From: Diphasiastrum complanatum | Lineage: Eukaryota > Streptophyta > Lycopodiopsida > Lycopodiales > Lycopodiaceae | Length of the DNA stretch: 64,000 nucleotides | NCBI GenBank assembly: GCA_029204225.1 | Contig: CM055093.1 | Coordinates: 3,738,056-3,802,055 of the forward strand | Direction of reading: 5' to 3' | Shown here: one piece after another, positions 44,813 through 55,498 of the stretch | Numbering within the stretch: position 1 is the first letter of the stretch | Layout of the letters: each line of letters begins with the position of its first letter | The notes under the pieces: generated by a model | The model's input: only the letters and a program-made list of their open reading frames with translations | What the model was told of the DNA's origin: nothing | The model's database searches: none | Made by a program: the position numbers and the translations under genes

Positions 44813-45494
44813 TGTAAAAATTACAGCAAATAAGGATCCTAAAACACTTGAAATGATGAGGGAAACAATAGATTATGATTTCATAAGATTAGCACAAGTT
44901 GAACCATCAAAATCCATCAAAAATCTATGCTTGAACCTCACTAAATGGCCCAAATCCTTGAAGAAGGCTTCACACGTGTGAAAGTACGGCCTCCCACAGT
45001 CTGAGTACTGTACACCAGACCTACATTCAATCCTATAATCATTAGTAATCACAAGTACTCAAACAATTATGAACATAGAGAGCAATTGCACCATTATGAG
45101 AGAAAAAACATGAAATTGCTTGATTGATTTTGGTGAGATATCATCACCTATATATACATGATCCATCACGGTTTTGGGCAGGTATGAGTAGCCCTAAACC
45201 TATCCCTAATGCTAATTTTGGTGGATCTTTCATCCCTACCAAGTTAGGGTTGGAATCTTGGAGATCCCTCAATAATGCAAAAATTACCAAAAATAGCTCC
45301 TATTTTTTCTCCCTTGTATCTAAGCATAATTTGGACTCATTCCAAAGGTTCTAACACTTAGGTCTACTTGAGAACATCCTTATGAATGGAATCCTATGCT
45401 ATTTGGCACGTGTGACAAGCCACATCATGACCATCTAACTATTTACAAGTCATATGACCAAAACTAGTCAAGCTAGAATTGTGAATTTTTAACA
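44813..45494 (-). repeat. solo LTR of family A
   Basis: It is 682 bp, the same length as the LTRs of element A, and differs from them at only a handful of sites. It has perfect TCCTT target duplications on both sides and no internal sequence. Known for LTR elements, this is the product of recombination between the two LTRs of a full insertion. It carries the same TTCACACGTGTGAA palindrome (44969-44982). Confidence 0.95.
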
Positions 45495-45580
45495 TCCTTG
45501 GGTCAAAAAATGATTTCTTAATGGTTTTAGAGCATGTCTGTGTTGCACTCGGTTCTACGTCCTTGCCTGGCACACCCCCT

Positions 45581-45588
45581 TATTTATA
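45581..45588 (-). promoter_or_regulatory. TATA box upstream of the coiled-coil region
   Basis: The reverse strand reads TATAAATA flanked by GGG on both sides, a good plant core promoter. It lies about 85 bp upstream of the solo LTR insertion and points at the coiled-coil frame, so the LTR probably sits in the transcript leader. Confidence 0.5.
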
Positions 45589-45599
45589 CCCTCAAGACT

Positions 45600-46814
45600 C
45601 TTGAGTGGACATATTCAATGGAACATCAACCTCACCAACCCCCTTCATCATTTTGAACAATTAGATTCTTCAATCAAATACATAAAACGACAAAAGTTCA
45701 CCCTGTCAAACAAAAAACCATTGCAAACTGTCAGTTTCCATGGTATGCATAACGTGTAATAATGGACTTTGAAAATCATTTCATGCTTCCTAACGACAAT
45801 CACGAATTGCTAAGAATAAATTATTTGAGCCACGGTTACACCCCACAATCAAGCTTAAAAAGTACAAATAATTATCTCACATAAAATTGGAATGCCATAA
45901 AGTCATAACATGCTAGACCATACAATGGTCATGAAAATTGTTTGATATCTAAATAGCTTGATATCTACAATCTAAAATGTCTCATAGTTGGCAATAAGTC
46001 CTTTTCAGAGTGACTCGGACAAAGAAATAAATTCGCCAAACATTCATATGCATAATGACAAATGTTTTTTCCATTTCAATCCTACTCACATATTGTAATG
46101 TGGCTACTCCATTTTGCCATTCGCCCCATCTAAAACCAATAACTACTTTATTCATGGATAAGTTCTCCCGCGAGTGAGTGCTTGAAAGACCTCGGCCTCA
46201 CTCAGACTGACTTGATGAACAAACATGTTGCTTAGTTGATCGAATCCCAAAATCCTTAAAAAAATGAAATATACATGCTTGCAGGCAGTATATGGCTAAT
46301 TCCAACCACTCGTTTTTGGAAGTCTGGACAAGTACAAGATGGATTGGTGTGTATATGGACATCATAACGAATCGCCATTTTCAGAGAAGACTCTGTCTCG
46401 ATTTCAAAAATCTCATGTTGTGACTGCAGTACTACTTTTTCTATAAGTGGAGTGATCTGCTTTGTTGTGGCCTACCCCTTGTTTGGGGCCAGAAACATCG
46501 GCAACATTACTCACACTAGCAGCCTTCGCTTCCAGTTGAAAACCTGCTGCAGTCAACATGTCCACCTCTGATTGCACCAATTTTGTTCCTTCAACGTCTC
46601 TACTACTCAAATTGAATCTGTCCAAAGCTCGTGTTCTATAGTTTCCCATACTTTCCAAAAGTGTTTATGCAAATGCCTTTAGAATAATATAACTTTGAAA
46701 AGTCAAACTCTAAGTCTAATATGAAAATGGGCCTCAATTGTGTATTTGCCAATCTATTCAAACTATGACCAATCTTGACTAAAGTAGTTGAAATTTCTCA
46801 CAGACATCGCTCTT
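45600..46814. other. gene-free stretch
   Basis: The only longer frame, reverse 46658-46413 (81 residues), has no recognisable motif. No element ends are seen. Confidence 0.45.
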
Positions 46815-47255
46815 TATAGGCAACTTATAGGCTCATTGATGTGGATTACCATTACAAGACCTGATTTATGCTTTAGTGTGTGTAGTCGAAGTCAATACAT
46901 GCAAGATCCATTGATCGTACATTGAAAAAGTGCAAAAAGGAGATACCTCTCGAGCACTCTAGATCATGGAATTCTCTATAGAGGGGATATGATTGATTTG
47001 CATGCCTTTAGTGACTCGGATTTTGTGGGTGATAAGAGGGATAGAAAGTCCACAAGTATCTATGCAACATTTATTGGTGGAGGAGTTGTTTTTTGGCTGT
47101 CAAATAAACAAGAAACCATCTCACTTGCTTCTATCGAGGCCGAGTACAAAGCTCTCACAACAACTACAAAGGAGCTTCTTTGGATCAAAAGGCTACTAAT
47201 GGAGCTGAAGGTCATGAGTTTAGATGATGTTCCAATCCTTTATAATCCAATCTAG
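46815..47255 (+). pseudogene. copia RT/RNase H junction fragment (H)
   Basis: The forward strand gives Q-L-I-G-S-L-M-W, T-R-P-D-L, a stop, then S-D-S-D-F-V-G-D-K-R-D-R-K-S-T-S, W-L-S-N-K-Q-E-T-I-S-L-A-S-I-E-A-E-Y and W-I-K-R-L-L. It is a close relative of element A and shows the roughly 60-residue segment that A lacks. It ends at P-I-L-Y-N. Confidence 0.85.
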
Positions 47256-48350
47256 TTTAGTAGAGACGCTTCTAACTTCTAAGTGAGACCATTAAATCTG
47301 TCTGTGATTGTCCATACATGATGACGGTGATGAAGAAACTAGTGGCTAAAGTGAGCAGGGTGTTGAAAGGAACTTTTGCATGTGTGCTATTATCCTCACA
47401 AACAAACTCATTGATTTCATGTGATCGTCATTCATTACAGAATCCTGTTAATGGATACCATGTAAATGTCCCTTCATCTCTCCCAACCAAAAAAATTTAA
47501 GGCAAACTGCAGCAACATAGCTCTAGGAAAAGTATACACAAATGTTCATCTACCAGGAGATCAACCCAGACTTACACTTAACCTTTCAAACAGAATGTTG
47601 TGAAGTTAGTTGAGATTCAGGAAACTTTGAAAAAGTAGCCCACATCTCTCCTCTCATCTCAGATCTCAGTAAACTTTGAAAAAGTAGCCCACTCCTTAAA
47701 TAAAGAGCAAGCCAGCACAAGTTTCGAGCAGTAAGCACTTATGGACTTAAGGTCTATCACTTAATGACTTTGATACTGCCAAATCTATAGATCGTTATTT
47801 AACTTGTCCCCACAAAGAACCATAGTAATATTACTAGTCCAAGCACCACTAAGATTGCTATCTGCATTTAAAAATAGCACTAGATACTATTTTTAACTTG
47901 GACGTATTGTGAAAGATGTTACAGTCACACACTACTTCACAGATTATCATGTTTTATGGTCCCTTTCCTATCGTCTCTGCACTTGATGAGCAGTTATTGT
48001 AATAAAAATAAGAGCATATGCCACAACGCCAATGATCCTTTCTTCTTTGAAAATAAACTGTCGAGAATTCTATCACAGGTTAGACTAACTACAACATGAC
48101 AAGGAGATCTATTAGTTATCAGATTACGAGATCTATTCTGATGTCCTATCTTTAGATTAAGAATAAATCACGAGTTGTAATGCTCCGTATGCATTATAGA
48201 TACTTTTATGATCAAAGGCTCGCATTGCAACAAGGGAAATGTGCAATTGTTGAACCTATCACGCAAGGATCAGCCTCCAAGAGACATGCATCTGGGGTTT
48301 GAGCTAGTGGCGAGCTAAGAACAAAACGTGCCATGGACTATATAACACTT
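47256..48350. other. gene-free stretch with an antisense exon fragment
   Basis: No gene is seen. A 30-bp segment at 47641-47670 is the exact reverse complement of 48493-48522 in the methyltransferase-like gene. A 20-bp word AACTTTGAAAAAGTAGCCCA flanks it on both sides as a direct repeat. Confidence 0.6.
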
Positions 48351-48403
48351 TGAAGGCACATCGGTCGACGACAACACCGAAGACTGTATTGCCACAAGCC
48401 CTG

Positions 48404-48491
48404 GTAAGATTGTTGTTAATCCTTTTATTTTGTTTTTTCATAAAAACAATGAACGATGTCACGATAATTTGAATTCGCTTTGTATTGATAG
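48404..48491 (+). other. probable intron of the methyltransferase-like gene
   Basis: A GTAAG donor at 48404 and a TAG acceptor at 48489-48491 would join an upstream exon to the first modelled one in frame (codon split G|AA). The upstream exon is open only back to a stop near 48340. Confidence 0.4.
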
Positions 48492-49483
48492 AACTGAGAT
48501 CTGAGATGAGAGGAGAGATGTGTGCTGTTAGAGCCGACATACGCAAGATTGCAAGAAAGACAAATAGCAAGCCCTCAAAAAAGCTAAAGTGTTTTTGCAT
48601 GAGGAACCTCAATCCAAACCTAACAATAGATCAAGCCCCTGCAGATGCCGCAGCCATGCTTATTTGGGAAGATTTTCCCACTTCACTATGTGTAAAGCAC
48701 TACGGAGCCAACAAGACTATTTCTACGTGGAACATATTTTTTGCAGATCTTGCCGCAACTGCATTTGGGATTGCAAGCACCTACGCTGCGGATCAGGGGT
48801 GGTTTGCTTGCACGTCCCTCCCCGAGCATTTCCCCATCGTCGATTCATTTGCTGAAGCATCTGGGTTTTCACTCCATCGTTGCCTTAACATTCTATGCGA
48901 GGAAGGTTACGTCAGACACAACCCACGAGAAGAGGTGAACAGACATTTGGCACAAGGTTGTTTGGTCAACTATTTAGTCACATGTTGGACTAATATATAT
49001 ATATTTTTTAGGTTGTCCTCCTTGTCATAGCCTTGTACCATCGCACGGGGTGTCTCGCCTCTACAATCCATAAGCAAGAAGCCAATCAAGTCGATAGAAA
49101 GGCCTTCTCAACAAAGGCCAACTGGGTTATGGACCTTAACAGTGCCACCCTCACCACAATTGACAATGTTATTTGCCGCGGTGGCGCAGAGAGATCTCCG
49201 AGTTTTTGCAGGTTGACTATACCCCAAAACCCAAGTTATATCGAAATTATTCTTCACACTAGAATAATGAGTTTTCACATGGACCCTCACATGTACCCTA
49301 TTTATTGTCGAATGCAGATTCTTGGTGGAACTGCTCACACAGCCCGGAGATGTGGTGCTGGACCTATTTGCAGGGACTGGAAACATGGTACGAGCGTCAG
49401 CGGAGAGTGACAGGCATTGTGTTTGTGTCGAAGAAGACAAGGACATTTTCAGCTTACTTCTGAAGGATTTAGAAACGAGTTAG
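48492..49483 (+). CDS. spliced gene with N4/N6-type methyltransferase motif
   Basis: I model exons 48492-48934, 49012-49211 and 49318-49483 with introns of 77 and 106 bp. The first junction (GAG to GTTGTC) keeps phase 0 and the second (AG to A) phase 2, giving one open frame to a TAG at 49481. The last exon encodes R-F-L-V-E-L-L-T-Q-P-G-D-V-V-L-D-L-F-A-G-T-G-N then C-V-C-V-E-E-D. This is the AdoMet-binding motif and following acidic strand of amino-methyltransferases, at the carboxyl end as in beta-class N4/N6 DNA enzymes. A canonical D-P-P-Y is not visible; D-F-P near 48673 is the closest. Exon one may contain an in-frame 57-nt intron (48690-48746). A further exon ending at 48403 before GTAAG is likely, and the true start is unknown. 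It may be a host gene, a pseudogene or transposon cargo. Confidence 0.6.
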
Positions 49484-51647
49484 ATTACTTCTTGTGTTGT
49501 GACAGCTTGTAGAACTATGCATAGTTACATGCAACTGACATTGTGTTTTGTATGGCTTTGATGGTCCACAATAGCAAGATCAACTAGATTCGCATCTACA
49601 TTTTCAGTAATTTTTCTTGGTAGCAACTAAAAGGCAGACCCCAAAAGTTCGAAGTAGTTCAACTATCAACCATGAATAGATTGTTTTGTTTAAATGAATG
49701 GCAAAAGCATAGTAAACATGAACGTCTTAATTTTGTTGCCAAAGTGTTGGGAATCGAGCGATTATTTTTTATTGCATGTGGATAAAGTCATTTTGATAGT
49801 AAGTAGTCCTAAGTGTTTATGAAACAAGCATGAGACACATCAAGGGAGTCATTACATGAGGAAAACAATAGCATTAGAAGTGATTTAATAACAAACTACA
49901 AGTTCGAAGTAGAAGCCTTGCTAAGCACGCATCTATTGAATTAGTGGGTATTTACACAATATGTTAGCAAGCCATTGACTCATTTTGAAATTGTGAATAT
50001 TCAATGGGACTAGCAAACGACAATGTAATAATGGAAAAACGAGGCATACAAGTATACATTGAATTTTATTTTTTCTAACTGTAATAGATTGTCAAGGATT
50101 TGACATCAACCCGCTCACCTCCTGGTAATCAAAGACTAGCCCCCTTCTACAAACCCCACCATTTGACTTCAAAGCTGTCTTATCCAAGTCTGCAATCATA
50201 AAGATTTTTTAACTCCAGAAAAGAGCCAAAAGTTTTCCATCAATTCAATTTGTATAGAAATTAATCTGTGATTGTTGTTTATAGTATTTCTGCTTTGCAG
50301 TAAGGCAACATCTCCTCTCATATCTACAGAAGGATAACTTCGTCCTGCAGCGTTGTTATTTGTATACATCACAAGCCATACTATCAGAACAAGTATAGGA
50401 AAAACTCTTTTTTCCTACTGCAGCAAATAGAAATTCAAACATCAAAAGACTCTCTTGACCACAAGATTTAAATTCCAAGATTCAACTGGGCCAGATATCA
50501 TGCAAAAGTTGCAAAATTTTTCTGTTGTTAGAACTTTTTACCTTGTGTAATCTTGTGGACTGATGTTATGCTCATTGGAAGTATGATGCCAGTCACAGTC
50601 CTGAAGACACAAGATCCATAATTTGTCCTTTTCTGTCACAATCAAAGGCTGGACAAAACCAGCAATTGTCCTCATTTTGGTAACAACGTCAGATTTAAAA
50701 GTATGGTTGTTCTTACAATCTGACCATCAATTTAAAGGCGAGACAGTGATAATGACCACCAATACCAACAAAATCGACTCCCAATCTATCTCAGTATTCA
50801 AAAACACCAATAACTAACTAGTCTTTTAATTGCCACTAATTGTTTCCAAGAATTGCAATCTTGGTTATGTCTTGTATTGGATATGAGTATTTATTGCACA
50901 TGCCATTTTGTACACGAAGTTGAAAATTCCAATGTTATTCAATCTAAATAAAAGGCAGCCCTCCAAGAGTTGTGATGTTAGACATTCAAAAACCTAAAGT
51001 ATACTGCAAAAAAATATGCTATGGAACTTGGAACTGCTAACATAGATCCGAGAAATATACATTTTATAGAAAAAATTTTGCTTGGAAAAATATTGTCGAT
51101 ACATACTGTTCATGTGTTCATCATTCCCTCCGTCGCATGGACATGTAAATGCCAGGTTGGACCCAAATCCGGTGTATCGTAAGGCGCTCAAAAAGCTCGC
51201 TTTAAACACAAAAAAGCTCGCCAAAAGGCTTTCCCCCAATGAGAATAGCCAAAATAAAAAAATATTTTCCAAAACTAAGATTGCCAACAACATGTTTTTG
51301 GGCTTGCATATAATGTAAAGCCACAAAATTTACTACATAGTAGCCGAGGCATACATATCGGTTTAGGGAAAGTATCAACTATCATCTCGACATGTGTTCA
51401 AACTATATGGAACCAAAAAATCTTAGCATCCTTTTTTACTACAATCATGTTCTATTCCTCACTGATCTTGTAGACTTGTTTGATATGTCACCTGAAAAGA
51501 TCCCACCAACAAGACCCATTAGTGTTGCTAAAAGAAATGAATGACAAGCATCCTATATCCAATGTGCTCAAAGAGATTAAAAAATGGAACCCTGACCAAG
51601 CTTGTGGTGTAGTGCATACAAACAGAGTAGCGAGAAAAAATTGGATC

Positions 51648-51698
<51 letters not shown>

Positions 51699-52949
51699 CC
51701 CTTTGAGATTTGAACATGAGGGCTCCTGACAAACAAACTCTGAACCTTGACCCCACTTTTTTGACCATGCAAGGGATTGTGGACAGTCAATTCACCTTCC
51801 ATGTAAAGAGCGTGCCCAATTTAGCAATAACAACCATGGCATGTTTGTGCGTATAATGATTGATTTATGTGAAATGTATCATTTAAGATTCATCATGATT
51901 AGCCAATATTGCATATTTGGAATTCAAAAGTGAGTTATGAAATCTAAACTTTGCAATGTTCTTAGCAACTTTCATCCACAATGTATCAAGAATATGAATT
52001 CTGGACAACGGATTGTGGGCTATCAATCCACTCTCTTGTTTGTATAAAAGATCGTCGGTTGTCAACCTAGTCTCTTGATCTAGAGAGCATACTTGATCTG
52101 CCAATGACAAGCATGGAAAATTTGTGCATATAGTTTATAACAAGATAGTTCACATCAGCAAACAACATGGTTAGTGAGAAATATCTGAAAATGTCCAAAT
52201 GGAAAAAAAAACATATCATTTTTTCCAATTCAATCTCAAACCAAATTTAAGTAGTTCGTCACGGTTTTCCCTTCCCACCAAGCCATCCATCCATAGAAAA
52301 CCCACTATATAAAAAATGCATAACCAAAAAACTAAGTTGGGTTTCAAACATTCCAAGTTCTTTTAATATCGAAAATGTTTTTTGGCCTTTGCATGGAAAA
52401 CAATATTAGGTAAGCCCCAAAATCTTGGTCTTAAGAAATGAACCTCAAAGAATCAAACTCAACGAGATCATCAACCAGTAAAAAACCTTTCTAAAAAGTG
52501 GACACTAACAATAAACTAACTTGTTCTGACAAATGACACATATTCACAACTGACATGATGACTTATGTCATTTGTTTTGACCATAAGCCAATATTGTTGA
52601 TTAATCAGTTCAAATATAAGCTCACAAAATCCATCCTAATATTCACAGTTGTTGATGTGCTGTCGTGCTATACCAACAGGGTTAATATAGATTTTGTAGT
52701 GAAAAGTATCGTTCCCATAGAGGATAGCGTTAGAAAGTTATGTTTTTGGTGTAATTATGGCAGGTGGTTTCGAATGTTATTCTGGTTGTCGACAGACATG
52801 AAAAAGTAACCAGTATTACTTATATTTGGAATGGGTAATGTTAATGAATTCAGAACAACAATATGGCCTCTATCGAATTGAAGGAAGCGCGTTCTACAAA
52901 TGAAATGTTATCAGAGTAGTACAACAGACTACACTCTGGCTGACTAAGG
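49484..52949. other. gene-free stretch
   Basis: About 3.5 kb of AT-rich DNA contains only short chance frames. A pure TA microsatellite occupies about 51652-51698. I see no element ends or RNA genes. Confidence 0.5.
51652..51698. repeat. TA dinucleotide microsatellite
   Basis: The run of alternating T and A is uninterrupted for more than 20 units. Confidence 0.95.
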
Positions 52950-53920
52950 TGTCAACAGAGAATTGAGAATTGTTCGATGTATTCGCGACTACGCAGACAA
53001 TTAATTAATCGAGTTCGCGAACTATTCGTTCCTAGATAATAGTCCTCAACAACTAAAGCCCAACTTAATGGTTAAAGAGCACAAATGGTTTTAGAGCACA
53101 TTAGAAACTTATGTAAATGCCAATCAGGAAAATAGATTAGAGACTCAATTCTTCAGACAGGGACTGTCATCTCATTTGTATACATACAACTTAATTCAAT
53201 GATCGTGCTAGACTGCACAAAGATAGTCATTATTCGAGTGTCGAAAAGAAAGTATTCGCGACAGACGAATAAGATGATATTAAGACAGTTCTTTAGAGCA
53301 TGCTTTACGAAAACTTAGCAAACGACTGTAATGCACTAGAGCGTCTGTCTGATCAGAGAGTAATTCATGAAATGCGTTAGAGATTGTTAGCAGACTCAAG
53401 ATCACTAAGACTCAGCAGTGCGGAGAACAAAGATAAGGGAGAATAACTCACAGAACTCTATTCACTTCTTCAATCTCTTACATAAGCATAAACTCTTCTC
53501 TCGATGATCGAGACTGAAGTGTGAGATCAATATATGTTCTACGGGACGAACAAACACACCTCTTAAACAATAGGTTTGTCGCTCCCGCGAAAGGGTCAGT
53601 TAAGAATTGAACTGAAAATACGTTCAATTATACCATAAGAGGTATACTTAACTATGAGTTAAAGTTACTCTAGTTTAACATGTCTTTTCATAACTAGTCG
53701 TTTTGTATGGACGACCTAGTTAAGGGTTATCCAAGGCAATGTCTTTTCCTATTAAATGTCTAGCCCTTAATTTATAAGGCAAGTACCTAGGAGATATATT
53801 CTCGAAAAATGACTTAGGCCTCTTCATGATTTATACTTAACCAGCTCATATCTTCATTTTCCAGTATATCATGCCATATTTATGTTGATATTCAATTTTT
53901 GACATTTGCGTAACATCACA
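52950..53920 (-). repeat. 3' LTR of gypsy element L (left edge uncertain)
   Basis: On the reverse strand the purine tract GAGGAAGGGGATA (53933-53921) is followed by TGTGATGTTACG, a clear LTR start. The other edge is estimated at TGTCAACAG near 52950. The LTR contains TTCGCGAA, TTCTCGAA and several TTCG words. No second LTR is in the window. Confidence 0.55.
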
Positions 53921-54385
53921 TATCCCCTTCCTCAAATGTGAAATGTCCTCGTGAACATATCATCTTTATTTCGAGGATTATTCGAGAAACATTCTTGTTC
54001 GTCAAATTTTCGTTGAGGCAAAAAAAAAAATTTCTTCATATAATTCGTTCTTTAGATATTTCTTTAGAGAATATGTGTCTTGTTGTTGCGTTGAGTAGGT
54101 TGATTTTGAGTTGAAATTGTTTGATGAAAACTGGAATCAAACTTCAAAACACCTTCAAACTGCAAAGATCTAGCTTCAGTATCACAGATAGGCATCAGCA
54201 TGACAAAGACATGAATAATATTTATGAATTATTCAATTCTTCATATAGTTTCTGAGCTAGTTCCAAGTTCTGTTGAGTTTCGATCAACAACAAATCTTCT
54301 TTGGATTTTGTATATCGGCCAATTGGGAGGTTGCCGAATTCTTCTAGTTTAACATGGAGTAATGTTTCATCAAACACCTCCTGAG

Positions 54386-55486
54386 TCAACTTTGTATCTT
54401 CGTCTGAATCACTTCGTAGAGTGATTTCTTCACAGTATCGAACTGAGAATCTAATAAAATTGCTTTTAACATAAAGATTCTGAACAAAAAATAATGTCTT
54501 TGCCGCAAAGGTACCAAACTGCCAAAATGTATATGTACAAAATTGCTTATATCTGAATGACTTCCTTCTATCCTACAGATTATGTCGAATCTTCGCAAAA
54601 TATTTTGCAAGGTTTCGCTCCCAATCCACATATAGACTAAATAATTCTCGATACGCCATATTAATGTTGATCGACAACCCTGCGTCGTCGAATGCATCTA
54701 AATCCGCAACAGCTTTGGGTTTGTATAACTGAAACTACGACTTTTGCTTCCAAAAATGTCGCTTATTGTCTTCGTTCTGCAAAAATTGAAGTTCTTTGAT
54801 GCGAATATATTCGAGAGCATACATAGCCGAAGAGCCTATGTATAACTCTGCTGACCATAAAGGTAGGACTTTAAACTTACCTTGGATTATGCCCCAGCAG
54901 AGACATCCTTTCTGCTCGATAGAAAGTTGGGCCCATAACCAGAGAAAGTCTTCCTTCTCCCATGGTCGCTTCCAATCGTCGAAGGCGATGCCTACTACGC
55001 CTGGTAGCATCATATAATCCATACACCTTTGTAATTCAATGTTAAAACAAGTGGACACCATTTCCAGAAGCGTTCAGCAAATGCACGGAATCTGTCAGCA
55101 CAAACCTTCAACTGATTCCGCCACATTTGTTTTGGCTGCGTAGGTGCAATTGCCAAGTCTTGAGTTTGTGACTCAGCAGCCAGCTTCTGATCTTCCATTT
55201 GTTGTTGGAGATCTGATAGCTCCTGTTTGAGTTTGTCAATCTTTGCGACTGCTTCCAGATACTCGGGATGGTCTGAGGCTCCGGTGTAGGCATGCACAGA
55301 TGGAATTTGCTGTGTAAGGTCATCAATTCTGAGTAAGGCCTGAAGGTACTCGTCGTGTGCATCTGGTCCGCTGCAAGATGGGATAGCTTCACTCGAAAAC
55401 TCCTTTAGCTCCGTCAATTCTTCTTCAACAAGAGCCTTCGAATCCTCGAGTGGTTGTAGGAACTCAACTCGCAAATTGTCGAGCAT
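54386..55486 (-). pseudogene. downstream part of the extra ORF of gypsy L
   Basis: The frame 55486-55010 continues the upstream 442-residue ORF in the same phase across one TAG. A frameshift near 55055 leads into 55061-54735, which is tryptophan-rich (W-L-W-A-Q-L, C-W-G-I-I-Q), and weaker pieces continue to 54386. No family is recognised for the carboxyl part. It is probably one original protein now broken in at least two places. Confidence 0.5.
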
Positions 55487-55498
55487 CTGATCTTGGAG

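Noticed and set aside
51577-51768. Reverse frame with an isoleucine-tyrosine run
   Set aside because: It is created by the TA microsatellite.
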